From contig JAIWNU010000146.1 of NCBI GenBank assembly GCA_020216655.1, positions 1-14,172 on the forward strand: a stretch of 14,172 bases of DNA, given 5' to 3'. A program made the translations under genes and the position numbers. Below, in pieces: positions 1 to 8,245 of the stretch. The stretch comes from Treponema sp. GTDB taxonomy: Bacteria; Spirochaetota; Spirochaetia; Treponematales; Breznakiellaceae. The notes beneath the pieces are model-generated. The model was not told where the DNA came from and did not search any database. It saw only the letters and a list, made by a program, of their open reading frames with translations. Positions within the stretch are counted from its first letter, which is position 1, and every line of letters starts with the position of its first letter.

Positions 1-1380
1 TTTGCTGATGTGGCTGGTCAAGAAGAAGCAAAATACGAACTCCAAGAAGTGGTTGCGTTCCTTAAAAATCCGCAGAAGTTTACCAAAATGGGCGCCAAAA
101 TTCCCAAGGGTGTGCTCCTTGTCGGAATGCCTGGTACCGGAAAGACCTTATTGGCCAAGGCGGTAGCCGGAGAAGCGGGGGTAGCCTTTTTTCACATGTC
201 TGGTTCGGATTTTGTGGAAATGTTTGTCGGTGTCGGTGCAAGCCGGGTTCGGGACCTGTTTGAACAGGGCCGCAGAAGCGCCCCCTGTATTATTTTTATT
301 GATGAACTTGATGCGGTAGGCCGCACCCGTGGGGCCGGTTATGGCGGCGGTCATGACGAGCGGGAACAGACACTGAACCAAATGCTCGTAGAAATGGATG
401 GTTTTGATTCCAAAGATGGGGTCATTATTCTTGCCGCTACAAACCGCCCCGATGTCCTTGATCCGGCGCTTCTGCGGCCCGGCCGCTTTGACCGTCAGGT
501 AGTGGTGGCCATGCCGGATATAAAAGAACGGGAAGCTATATTCCGTATACATGCGAGCAAGGTACCCCTTGGTTCGGATGTAGATTTCTCACGGCTTGCC
601 CGGGCGACTCCCGGTACGAGCGGCGCTGATATTGCAAATTTGGTGAACGAAGCAGCCCTTTTTGCAGCCCGAAAGGATAAGGCAGTTGTGGAAATGGCAG
701 ATTTCGAAGAAGCAAGGGATAAAATTCTTATGGGCGTGGCTCGAAAATCCCTTGTTATGTCCGAACGGGAACGGCGAATGACAGCGATTCACGAATCCGG
801 CCATGCACTGCTGCATTATTATCTCAAGAATGCTGATCCATTGCATAAGGTTACCATTGTACCCCATGGCCGGGCCCTGGGTATGGCCATGTCATTGCCT
901 GAAGAAGACACCTACAGCAGAACCCGCGGCTGGATAGAGGATAGAATTACTATCATGTATGGCGGCTGGGCTGCCGAAAAATTGATATATAACGAAACAA
1001 CCACAGGAACTAAGCAGGATATACAGCAAGCCACCGATTTAGCCCGCCGGATGGTATGCGAATGGGGTATGGCCGAAGATATCGGGCCTATTTCCTTTGG
1101 ACAAGAAGAGGAGCCCATATTTATCGGTAAAGAGATAGCCCGTCACAAGGATTACTCGGAAGATACAGCCCAGAAAATCGATAAGGCTATCCGGACCGTA
1201 CTGGCAAGGTCGATAGAAACGGCTCAGACTATCTTGCACCGGGAACGGGAAAAACTGGAACGGCTCGCGGATTCCTTAATGGCCAGGGAAACCCTTTCTG
1301 ATGAAGAAGTCAGAGAGCTCTTAGGTCTTCCCCCACGGCAGCCAACCAATTTTGAGGGGGCCATGGTCCAAACTGAATAG
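1..1380 (+). CDS. ftsH: FtsH, ATP-dependent zinc metalloprotease (5' end missing)
   Basis: Membrane-anchored AAA+ protease that unfolds and degrades membrane and cytosolic proteins as a hexamer. The reading frame is open from base 1 (it begins F-A-D-V-A-G, the canonical start of the FtsH AAA domain), so the window cuts the gene and about 150 N-terminal residues, which carry the membrane segments, lie upstream. The 459 visible residues show a Walker A written GMPGTGKT (124-147; most FtsH have GPPGTGKT), Walker [11 protein letters not shown] near 286-315, the second region of homology with RPGRFDR, and the zinc site HESGH (790-804), where HEAGH is commoner. The likely third zinc ligand is the Asp at 1018-1020 in TKQDIQQAT. 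The C-terminal tail is short. The TAG stop is 8 nt before the next ATG, so the next gene is probably co-transcribed. The family assignment is secure. Confidence 0.97.
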   Translation, partial: FADVAGQEEAKYELQEVVAFLKNPQKFTKMGAKIPKGVLLVGMPGTGKTLLAKAVAGEAGVAFFHMSGSDFVEMFVGVGASRVRDLFEQGRRSAPCIIFIDELDAVGRTRGAGYGGGHDEREQTLNQMLVEMDGFDSKDGVIILAATNRPDVLDPALLRPGRFDRQVVVAMPDIKEREAIFRIHASKVPLGSDVDFSRLARATPGTSGADIANLVNEAALFAARKDKAVVEMADFEEARDKILMGVARKSLVMSERERRMTAIHESGHALLHYYLKNADPLHKVTIVPHGRALGMAMSLPEEDTYSRTRGWIEDRITIMYGGWAAEKLIYNETTTGTKQDIQQATDLARRMVCEWGMAEDIGPISFGQEEEPIFIGKEIARHKDYSEDTAQKIDKAIRTVLARSIETAQTILHREREKLERLADSLMARETLSDEEVRELLGLPPRQPTNFEGAMVQTE

Positions 1381-1383
1381 GAG
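1379..1383 (+). promoter_or_regulatory. Shine-Dalgarno AGGAG that fixes the start of the exported protein at 1389
   Basis: AGGAG overlaps the ftsH stop codon and lies 5 nt before ATG 1389. A GTG in the same frame at 1383 overlaps this site and is therefore an unlikely start. Confidence 0.6.
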
Positions 1384-1388
1384 TGTTT

Positions 1389-2975
1389 ATGAGAGGAAGG
1401 TCCATATTGGCAGGAGTAGTAATTGTTATTATCAATTTTTTGTCCAGCCTTCCTCTCTACGCTCAAATTGATGAGTTTCCCCTCGCACAGCAATATGTGG
1501 AAGGGGCTATAAAGGCTATTCATGAAGGCCGATGGCAGGATGCAGAAACAATCCTCGAAAGCGGATATGATTTTGCATCCGCGTCTTCCGATTTATCCTA
1601 TCTTATGGCCCTTGTTCGTTTGCAGCTTGCAGGGCCCATTGGTTCGGTGCTGGAATCGATACGGCAGGCCAAAATGACTGACCGATGGCACCGATATTCG
1701 GCAGAGTCCGCTTCTTTTTTAGAGGCCCAAACACTCATTGTCCTGCGGCAATTTGATCAGGCCCAACAAATACTCAAATCACTTTCTACCTCTGCAGATG
1801 TAGTATATCTGCAATTAAAAATCCTCGCTTTGCGCAATGCTCAGGGTGAGTTTTCTCAGCTATTCTCAAAAGCGGTACTATTATATCCATTGGATCCACG
1901 ATTTGCAGCCCTTTATTTCAGCTACATGAAAGATAAGGTTCCCTCCTCTCAGGATACCAAAGTTATTCCTCTTCTTTTAAGCCGCTTACCCGCCCTGCAA
2001 AAGGCAGATCCCTTATTGTCAATTTTAGCTGTTCCTTTTATTCAGGATACTGCTGAAAAGCGACGTATCCTCGAAGCCTATCGTGCCCTTGGAAACGACA
2101 TGCTTCCTGTGCTTCCTCTCGCCTTGGATCTAGGCGTTATAGATGAAAAAAATGCAATCCTAGAACTATTTCGTTATAAAACTCTGAATACATCGCTGGT
2201 GCGGCGTGTTTGGTCCCTGTTGCGGACAAATGAGAGCCGACAGATCTTTTCGCAGCAACTTTCAGTGTTTTCGGGGACTATGACCGAGGATTCTGACTCT
2301 GATGGCATCCCAGAGGTAGAGGTCGGCTATAGTAATGGCAAGCTCAGCACCTATCAATATGATGCGAATCAGGATCGCATTCCTGAAATTAAAGTGTTAT
2401 TTGAACAGGGACTCCCCAAAGAAGGCCATATAGCTCCCTTTGAAGGAACCCTAGATGTCCAGGTTTTCTGGGATTCCTATCCTGTTGTGGAAAAGTTTAC
2501 TGCCGGGGATCTTACCTACATACCTGCGCCGTCTAGCTTTAACTATGCACCCTTTACATTAAAGGCTCTCGTTGGTTCCTATCCCGATGTATCGGTTCTT
2601 TTCCCGGAACGGGAATCCTTTGTACCTCGGCTTACAGAAAGGGCTCTCATCTCTTTTGCTGCAAAAATTATTCGGCCAGGTACAATCGCAAATGACGCGA
2701 TAGAAACGATAGAGTTGAGCAATGGCATTCCCCTCCGTGCCGTCGAAACACAAAAAGGCCGCATTGTTTCTATACTCGAGTTCTCGCTGGGAAAGCCTAC
2801 ACTGCAGCGTCTCGATATGGATCTGGATGGCAGGATGGAAACGATACGGCGTTTTCCATCCACCATAGGAATTGTAGATTCACTTAATGGGCTCGACTAT
2901 CGGAATAAATTTGTGGTTGTTGAAAGTGACTGGGACGGAGATGGAATTTATGAATACAAGGAACGGGTTCGCTAA
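1389..2975 (+). CDS. Exported protein with helical-repeat N-terminal region and four DxDxDG-type acidic loops, function unknown
   Basis: A 528-residue protein I do not recognise by name. It starts with a clear signal peptide: basic MRGR, a hydrophobic stretch, then LPLYA before Q, a good signal peptidase I site near residue 25, so it should act in the periplasm or outer envelope. Residues about 30-240 are helix-rich and look like degenerate TPR or Sel1-like repeats (phrases such as EGRWQDAETIL). The C-terminal half carries four acidic loops of EF-hand or dockerin type: D301-S-D-S-D-G-I-P-E309, D325-A-N-Q-D-R-I-P-E333, D476-M-D-L-D-G-R-M-E484 and D514-W-D-G-D-G-I-Y-E522. These suggest calcium binding (inference). 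ATG 1389 is chosen over GTG 1383 because AGGAG lies 5 nt upstream of it. The gene follows ftsH by 8 nt and precedes a serine protease by 46 nt. That setting hints at a role in envelope protein quality, but nothing in the sequence proves it. Confidence 0.85.
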   Translation: MRGRSILAGVVIVIINFLSSLPLYAQIDEFPLAQQYVEGAIKAIHEGRWQDAETILESGYDFASASSDLSYLMALVRLQLAGPIGSVLESIRQAKMTDRWHRYSAESASFLEAQTLIVLRQFDQAQQILKSLSTSADVVYLQLKILALRNAQGEFSQLFSKAVLLYPLDPRFAALYFSYMKDKVPSSQDTKVIPLLLSRLPALQKADPLLSILAVPFIQDTAEKRRILEAYRALGNDMLPVLPLALDLGVIDEKNAILELFRYKTLNTSLVRRVWSLLRTNESRQIFSQQLSVFSGTMTEDSDSDGIPEVEVGYSNGKLSTYQYDANQDRIPEIKVLFEQGLPKEGHIAPFEGTLDVQVFWDSYPVVEKFTAGDLTYIPAPSSFNYAPFTLKALVGSYPDVSVLFPERESFVPRLTERALISFAAKIIRPGTIANDAIETIELSNGIPLRAVETQKGRIVSILEFSLGKPTLQRLDMDLDGRMETIRRFPSTIGIVDSLNGLDYRNKFVVVESDWDGDGIYEYKERVR

Positions 2976-3021
2976 AAAATCCCTGTAACCTCCGCATCTA
3001 TGAAAGGATTTATTTGATACT

Positions 3022-4827
3022 ATGTCTTTAAAGAAAATAAGCTGGTGGCTTTTACCTCTTTTGGTGTTTCTCTTTGTATCCTGCGTATCCGCATCGCATC
3101 GTCTTGAGCCTCCCCGTTTTGCTATGGAACTCAGATTTTCAGATCTTGAGCGGCTTACAGAAGCGGAGCCGACACAGGCTATACATGCAATTCAAGTTTT
3201 TAAGGAGCGGTATCCCGCTCTCGATGCGCAACAGACAGAACAGCTTGATACACTGTACCACCGTGCTTGTAAAAATATGATTGCAAAGACCCGTGAAGCA
3301 ATAGCTGCAAAGCAGTGGACCAAAGCTCGATCCTTGCTCCGTTCATTGGCTGTATTGGGCTTAGTTCAGGAATTTCCCGAAATCTCGGAGGGCAAAATCC
3401 TTATGTTACAAGCGGAGGATTTTCTTTCCGGGGGTAAAAACTTAGAAGCCTTTCTTGCATTATTGCAGGCAGCCCAATCTGGTATCGTTGTAGATCCGGA
3501 TAGGGCATTGCCTTTTTTTAAAAGGGCAATAGAACTCAATCTGAGACCCCTCGCACTATACATTTATCAATTGGCTTTACAGTCTGATTCGCGGGTGCAG
3601 GATTCAGAAAAAAGCTATTTGTGGGGGCGGGACAGCACCGCGGAAATGATTCGGGGCGTTGCCACAGTTCTCGTGGACCGGGGTATCAGGATAGAAAAGG
3701 GCCGTTCCTATGCGGACCGTGTGCTCGGCTCGGCATTTTTTATTGATAAAAGCGGGCTGCTTATTACTAATTATCATGTCATAGCCAGCGAGGTTGATCC
3801 TAAATACAACGGGATTTCCCGTATGTTTATCCGTATGGGGGATGCTTCCAGCCCCAAAATTCCTGCCAAAGTGATTGGCTGGGACCCAATAATGGACCTG
3901 GCGGTTATCAAGGCCGAAATTGTGCCCGAATATGTGTTCTCTGTCATAGGCTCCGATACGGCCCAGGTTGGTGAAAAAGTGTATGCCATTGGGTCTCCAG
4001 CGGGCCTTGAAAAAACGGTTACCTCAGGCATTATTTCCGCCCTTAACCGGCGTCTCTTGCAGCTTGGTGATGTCATCCAACTGGATGCGGCGGTCAATCA
4101 CGGAAACTCTGGCGGCCCTGTGGTAAATGAACAAGGGAATCTGCTTGGCGTTGTATTTGCCGGGATTGAACAATTCCAGGGGATTAATTTTGCAGTCCCT
4201 GTCCAGCGCCTGGTTTCGGCTCTTCCAGCGCTTCTTGCCGGCGGGGAGGTAGAGCGGCCATGGTTAGGCCTCGTTTTGAGCGAGGACCGTTACGGGGTAA
4301 ATGTCTTATATGTAGCACCGAATACTCCTGCATTTGAGCAAAATATACCCGTGGAGACTAGTCTCAAGCGGCTCAATGGGCGCGCCCTCTCAGATCTGCA
4401 CGGCAATCCTATAGCTGCATTGCAAGACCAGTTATTGCTCTGTCAAAGCGGGGAGCTTGTTTCTCTTGAAACAACCGATGGACGGCAAAGGCTTTTAGCA
4501 CTGGCGAAGCGCCCCATAAAACCATTAATTGATGCCATCAAATTAGATACAAAAGAGCGTCTTACCGCGCCTCTTTTTGGAATGCTTCTTTCTCCGGGTT
4601 TTGGTTCTGCCATAGCCCCCCAATATCAAATTAAAAAAATAGTGCGGGGATCCATTGCTGATGAGAGCGGCCTCTCAGAAAATGACCCCCTGACCATTCA
4701 GGGATTTTCTGTGGACGAAAAACAAGGTCTAGTCTCTATAGATATTTCAATTAAAAAACGAAAAATGGGGTATTTGGAAGTCATGATGCGGCTTTATGGA
4801 TCCCTAGAAATCACAGATACGTTGTAA
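3022..4827 (+). CDS. HtrA/Deg-type trypsin-like serine protease, probable lipoprotein
   Basis: A 601-residue envelope protease. The N-terminus has two lysines, a hydrophobic run and FVSC with Cys21, a plausible relaxed spirochaetal lipobox, so it is probably lipid-anchored (inference). Residues about 30-210 are helical and TPR-like, which is not usual for DegP/HtrA. The trypsin-like domain follows (about 220-400) with a complete triad: H252 in TNYHVI, D292 in MDLAVIK and S363 in GNSGGPVV. Two weakly conserved PDZ-like segments follow, from about 413 (RPWLGL) and about 515 (LFGMLLSPG). The start is the only ATG available: an in-frame TGA lies at 3001-3003, and the only Shine-Dalgarno-like stretch, AAGGA at 3004-3008, is 13 nt away, which is long. 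It probably shares a transcript with ftsH and the exported protein. The catalytic assignment is firm; substrate and subfamily are open. Confidence 0.88.
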   Translation: MSLKKISWWLLPLLVFLFVSCVSASHRLEPPRFAMELRFSDLERLTEAEPTQAIHAIQVFKERYPALDAQQTEQLDTLYHRACKNMIAKTREAIAAKQWTKARSLLRSLAVLGLVQEFPEISEGKILMLQAEDFLSGGKNLEAFLALLQAAQSGIVVDPDRALPFFKRAIELNLRPLALYIYQLALQSDSRVQDSEKSYLWGRDSTAEMIRGVATVLVDRGIRIEKGRSYADRVLGSAFFIDKSGLLITNYHVIASEVDPKYNGISRMFIRMGDASSPKIPAKVIGWDPIMDLAVIKAEIVPEYVFSVIGSDTAQVGEKVYAIGSPAGLEKTVTSGIISALNRRLLQLGDVIQLDAAVNHGNSGGPVVNEQGNLLGVVFAGIEQFQGINFAVPVQRLVSALPALLAGGEVERPWLGLVLSEDRYGVNVLYVAPNTPAFEQNIPVETSLKRLNGRALSDLHGNPIAALQDQLLLCQSGELVSLETTDGRQRLLALAKRPIKPLIDAIKLDTKERLTAPLFGMLLSPGFGSAIAPQYQIKKIVRGSIADESGLSENDPLTIQGFSVDEKQGLVSIDISIKKRKMGYLEVMMRLYGSLEITDTL

Positions 4828-4837
4828 ATATAAGGGA

Positions 4838-4865
4838 TTGCATTATTCTGAAGCTCCTCTATACT
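4838..4865 (+). promoter_or_regulatory. Sigma-70-type promoter of the STAS-che operon, possibly giving a leaderless transcript
   Basis: TTGCAT (4838-4843), a 16-nt spacer and TATACT (4860-4865) resemble -35 and -10 boxes; the -10 matches 5 of 6 consensus bases, the -35 only 3 of 6. Counting 7 nt from the end of the -10 puts the transcription start at 4872, exactly the A of the ATG of the STAS gene. Confidence 0.5.
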
Positions 4866-4871
4866 AGAAGT

Positions 4872-5222
4872 ATGACACAAGATCGTTCGAGCAAGGAATC
4901 GGCTCATGCCTATCAAATGGCATGGAATGGATCCTTATCAATTGAACAGGCTCAGAATCTGTATCTGGATCTCGTGAAAGCATTCGCGCAGAGCCAGCAT
5001 GTTGTTCTGGATCTTTCTGATGTCACCGATATGGACACCGCGGTTATTCAGCTTATCTGTGCTGCGTCAAAAGAAGCAAGCAATCGCGGCGCTGAATTCC
5101 AGGTCAGCGGCAAACTCAGAGAGGAGCTCCAGTCTAAACTACAGCGATACGGTTTTGTATCAAAAATTACCGTTTCGGGTCAGGGATTTGATTCGCAGTG
5201 GTGCATGCAGGGGAAGGTATGA
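4872..5222 (+). CDS. STAS-domain protein coupled to CheA
   Basis: A 116-residue single-domain protein of the STAS (anti-sigma-factor antagonist, SpoIIAA-like) superfamily. The pattern is a beta strand (VVLDLSDV), then MDTAVIQLI at the loop-helix where SpoIIAA-type proteins carry DSSG with the phosphorylatable Ser, then a helix and the strand EFQVSG. Here the site residue is Thr56, so phosphorylation is possible but not shown. The TGA stop overlaps the cheA start as ATGA (5219-5222), which implies translational coupling and a role with CheA. No good Shine-Dalgarno precedes ATG 4872 (only AGAAG ending 1 nt before it), and the promoter -10 ends 6 nt upstream. ATG 4917, which would start at MAWNGSLS, is an alternative but also lacks a ribosome site. 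In other bacteria STAS proteins occur beside chemotaxis kinases, and alphaproteobacterial CheS is a comparison by position and size only. Confidence 0.85.
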   Translation: MTQDRSSKESAHAYQMAWNGSLSIEQAQNLYLDLVKAFAQSQHVVLDLSDVTDMDTAVIQLICAASKEASNRGAEFQVSGKLREELQSKLQRYGFVSKITVSGQGFDSQWCMQGKV

Positions 5223-7381
5223 TAGATAAGTTCAAGGATGCCTTTAAAGAAGAAGCTTCTGAACTGCTGAGCAATCTGGAAGATCAGTTGCTTGCACTAG
5301 AGATGGATCCGGGCAACCAAGAAATTATCTCCGCAATTTTCAGAGCCATGCATACCATAAAAGGTTCTGCGGCTATGTTTGGCTTTGATGAAATTTCCCG
5401 TTTTACCCATCAGGTCGAAAATGCCTTTGACAAGCTGCGGAATGGCCTTATTCCGGTAAGTAAACATCTTATCGATATTACCCTGCAAGCAAGAGACATC
5501 ATCAGTACCTTACTTTCTGAACCTTCTGCGGATTTACAGAAGGAAATGTTAGGTTTGGAGCAGGAATTTAACCTGTTGGCTAATGGAGAGCATCAGACTG
5601 AGCCCAAACAGGAAAATATTACAGAGCCACAGGCTGAAAAGAAAATTGAGGGCGAGGTTCCCGTTGAACCATCCCCTGATGAACACAATAAAAAATTAAC
5701 AACCTATCGTATCCATTTTGAACCTAAACCGGACCTCTTTAAAAATGGCACTAATCCGCTGCCGCTGATCGATGAATTATACGGGTTGGGGCAGCTGTCC
5801 ATCATTGCGCTGAAAAGTAAAATTCCACCCCTTTCCGAATTAGACCCTGAATCTTGCTATATAGCATGGGATATGACACTGACCACCCCTGAGGAGATAG
5901 ATGCGATACGGGACGTTTTTATTTTTGTGGAAGATCTGGCCCGGATAGAAATCGTTCCATTGCAAACGGCTGATGCAATTTCATCTCAGCCAAGCGGCGA
6001 GGAAGTAAAAAGGCTTGGTGAAATACTTGTGGATCGGGGTGTAGCGAGTCCCGATACAATAGAGCATATAGAACATGAAAAACGAAAAATTGGAGAGCTT
6101 TTGATAGAAAGAAATATCGCCAGTCCTGAGGATGTACAAAGTGCGCTGGTTGAACAGGAACATTTAAAGCAATTAAAGGAACGTCAGGATGTTTCTGCTT
6201 CTACTATACGGGTTCCCAGCGATCGGCTGGATTCTCTTGTAGATCTGGTTGGTGAACTCGTGACATTACAAGCCCGGCTTGCCCGTACCGCCGCATCTAT
6301 TCAGGACGGCGGGCTTACGGTGATTTCAGAGCAGTTTGAACGGCTGGTATCCCAGCTGAGAGATACCACCATGGGTATCCGCATGCTGCCCATAGGGACT
6401 ACCTTTAATCGGTTCCGCAGACTGGTACGAGATTTATCCGCCGAACTTGGAAAAGAAATAGATCTTGTTACCGATGGTGAAGAAACGGAACTGGACAAGA
6501 CTGTTATAGAAAAATTAACTGACCCGCTTGTCCATATTATTCGCAATAGTGTAGATCATGGAATCGAGGTCCCTGAAGAACGAGAACGGAGAGGTAAAAA
6601 GCGCAGGGGTACGATTAGTCTTTCCGCCCTGCATTCCGGTGCTTATGTGCTTATCCGGGTGAGTGATGACGGTGCTGGTATGAACCGTGAACGAATCTAT
6701 GCAAAGGCGGTAGAAAAGGGTCTCATTGCTGAATCTATGCCGCTCTCGTCGTTAAGCGATCAGGAAATTTTCCAGCTTGTTTTTGCCCCCGGTTTTTCTA
6801 CTGCCACAAATGTAACCAGTGTTTCAGGCCGCGGCGTCGGGATGGATGTGGTAAAACGGCAGATAGATTCCCTGGGGGGTTCGGTGATTGTTGAGTCATC
6901 CCCAGGAATGGGAACCAATATAACCTTAAAAATACCTTTGACCCTCGCAATTATCGATGGACTCCTTGTAAGGGTAGGGGATGAGCTGTATGTAATTCCC
7001 TTGTCGGTTGTTGACGGATGTGTGGAAATTAAACGGGAAGACCTGTTACTACAGCAGAAGAGCCGGTCTATTTTAACGTATCGCCAGCGGGTGCTTCCCT
7101 ATGTGGCGTTACGGGATCTCTTCGCTATCCCAGGTTCATTGCCGGAGATAGAACAAATCGTGGTGGTCAATGCTATGGATTCTCCAATCGGTTTTGTGGT
7201 GGATCAAGTCATTGGAGACTATCAAACGGTTATAAAGCCCTTGGGGCTTCTGTTTAAGAAAAATGATGGCATTTCGGGGGCAACCATACTTGGGGATGGA
7301 ACGGTTGCCCTCATTGTGGATGTGAACCGGCTTGCCTCGCTGGCCCAGCAGCGGGAAGCCCGTAAAACACAGACTGTATAG
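5219..7381 (+). CDS. cheA: CheA, chemotaxis sensor histidine kinase
   Basis: A 720-residue cytoplasmic kinase that, driven by receptors and CheW, autophosphorylates and passes phosphate to CheY and CheB. Domains in order: P1/Hpt (about 1-105) with phospho-acceptor H45 in MHTIKGSAA; a P2-like response-regulator docking domain (about 161-245); two 25-residue repeats from L266 and I291; P3 dimerisation helices (about 333-400) with LVDLVGELV; P4 kinase domain with N box H439-IIRNSVDHG, G1 box D483-DGAGM and G2 box G537-RGVGM; and P5 CheW-like domain (about 580-715). All catalytic boxes are intact. ATG 5219 is preferred over ATG 5198 because it makes the ATGA overlap with the STAS gene, has AGGGGAAGG just upstream, and begins directly at the Hpt helix. 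The stop is 6 nt before cheR. Confidence 0.97.
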   Translation: MIDKFKDAFKEEASELLSNLEDQLLALEMDPGNQEIISAIFRAMHTIKGSAAMFGFDEISRFTHQVENAFDKLRNGLIPVSKHLIDITLQARDIISTLLSEPSADLQKEMLGLEQEFNLLANGEHQTEPKQENITEPQAEKKIEGEVPVEPSPDEHNKKLTTYRIHFEPKPDLFKNGTNPLPLIDELYGLGQLSIIALKSKIPPLSELDPESCYIAWDMTLTTPEEIDAIRDVFIFVEDLARIEIVPLQTADAISSQPSGEEVKRLGEILVDRGVASPDTIEHIEHEKRKIGELLIERNIASPEDVQSALVEQEHLKQLKERQDVSASTIRVPSDRLDSLVDLVGELVTLQARLARTAASIQDGGLTVISEQFERLVSQLRDTTMGIRMLPIGTTFNRFRRLVRDLSAELGKEIDLVTDGEETELDKTVIEKLTDPLVHIIRNSVDHGIEVPEERERRGKKRRGTISLSALHSGAYVLIRVSDDGAGMNRERIYAKAVEKGLIAESMPLSSLSDQEIFQLVFAPGFSTATNVTSVSGRGVGMDVVKRQIDSLGGSVIVESSPGMGTNITLKIPLTLAIIDGLLVRVGDELYVIPLSVVDGCVEIKREDLLLQQKSRSILTYRQRVLPYVALRDLFAIPGSLPEIEQIVVVNAMDSPIGFVVDQVIGDYQTVIKPLGLLFKKNDGISGATILGDGTVALIVDVNRLASLAQQREARKTQTV
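6014..6163 (+). repeat. Two tandem 25-codon repeats inside cheA (LGEILVDRG / IGELLIERN)
   Basis: Residues 266-290 and 291-315 of CheA align without gaps: LGEILVDRGVASPD against IGELLIERNIASPED, each followed by a charged helix. The pattern resembles the small paired helical motifs at the N-terminus of type II secretion and pilus ATPases (GspE/PilB N-terminal domain). It sits between the P2-like and P3 domains. The similarity is at protein level; the DNA copies have diverged. Confidence 0.7.
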
Positions 7382-7387
7382 ATAGTC

Positions 7388-8245
7388 ATGGAGCCATTTT
7401 TTACTCCAGATACACTTACCGAAACAGATTTTCAGCGCCTCTCCCAATTTATAGAAGGGCATCTTGGTATTAAAATGCCGCCTTCAAAGCGGATCATGCT
7501 CGAAAGCCGGCTGCAAAAGAGGCTACGGGCACTGAAGTATGCTCACTTTTCTCAGTATATTGATTTTGTATTTAGCAATGAAGGACTGCGTTCGGAACTG
7601 TATCATATGATTGATGCGGTTACGACAAATAAAACTGACTTTTTCAGGGAAGCGGATCATTTTTATTTTTTAATGAATCAGTGGCTGCCTCAGCATGTTT
7701 CTCAATGGGATGTTTCCCGGCCATGTAAAATATGGTCCGCGGGCTGCGCAAGCGGAGAAGAAGTGTATACCCTCATGATTGTTATGGAGGAATTCAAACG
7801 TGTACATCCTTCATTCTGCTATTCAATAATAGGTACCGATATTTCCGTTAAAGTTCTTCAGGAAGCCCTGAATGGAGTCTATGATGAAGAAAAAATTGCC
7901 AGTTTACCCCTGGAATATAAAAAACGGTATTTCCTGAAGAGCAAAGACCCAAGCCGGCATGAGGTGCGAATAAAAAGTGAATACCGTAACAAAGTACGTT
8001 TTGAACGTCTTAATCTTATGGATTCTGAATATCCTTTAAAGCAGGACTTTGATATTATTTTTTGCAGGAATGTAATTATTTATTTTGACAGAAAAACCCA
8101 GGAGCAGCTCGTGTATCATCTTGCGCATCATCTTAAGCATGAAGGTCTGCTCTTTCTTGGTCATTCCGAATCTATGACCGGCATGGATCTGCCCTTTACT
8201 ATTGTCGCTCCGACTACATATTGTAAAAACAAGGAGCTCTTATGA
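7388..8245 (+). CDS. cheR: CheR, chemoreceptor glutamate methyltransferase
   Basis: A 285-residue enzyme that transfers methyl groups from S-adenosylmethionine to receptor glutamates, opposing CheB. The N-terminal helical domain holds [14 protein letters not shown] and [10 protein letters not shown] (the conserved T-x-x-T-x-FFR pattern). The methyltransferase domain shows the SAM loop W116-[16 protein letters not shown], then [14 protein letters not shown] and the terminal LFLGHSES, all hallmark CheR motifs. Length is normal for the family and there is no added TPR domain. No Shine-Dalgarno is visible before ATG 7388; the gene starts 6 nt after the cheA stop and probably relies on ribosomes finishing cheA. 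The TGA stop overlaps the cheB start (ATGA, 8242-8245). Confidence 0.97.
   Translation: MEPFFTPDTLTETDFQRLSQFIEGHLGIKMPPSKRIMLESRLQKRLRALKYAHFSQYIDFVFSNEGLRSELYHMIDAVTTNKTDFFREADHFYFLMNQWLPQHVSQWDVSRPCKIWSAGCASGEEVYTLMIVMEEFKRVHPSFCYSIIGTDISVKVLQEALNGVYDEEKIASLPLEYKKRYFLKSKDPSRHEVRIKSEYRNKVRFERLNLMDSEYPLKQDFDIIFCRNVIIYFDRKTQEQLVYHLAHHLKHEGLLFLGHSESMTGMDLPFTIVAPTTYCKNKELL

Noticed and set aside
148..552. 134-codon minus-strand frame inside ftsH
   Set aside because: Antisense to the invariant FtsH ATPase motifs, with no domain of its own.
3000..3017. Five-codon mini-ORF (ATG AAA GGA TTT ATT TGA) just before the serine protease start
   Set aside because: Too short to judge; its only merit is overlapping the AAGGA stretch, and nothing suggests attenuation or coupling.
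5198..5218. Upstream ATG 5198 as the cheA start
   Set aside because: It adds seven residues that overlap the STAS gene, while ATG 5219 has the ribosome site, the ATGA overlap and the family start of the Hpt domain.
7377..7382. TATAGA 5 nt before the cheR ATG, considered as a third leaderless-type promoter
   Set aside because: There is no -35-like sequence at the right distance and the hexamer overlaps the cheA stop codon; coupling to cheA explains the missing ribosome site more simply.
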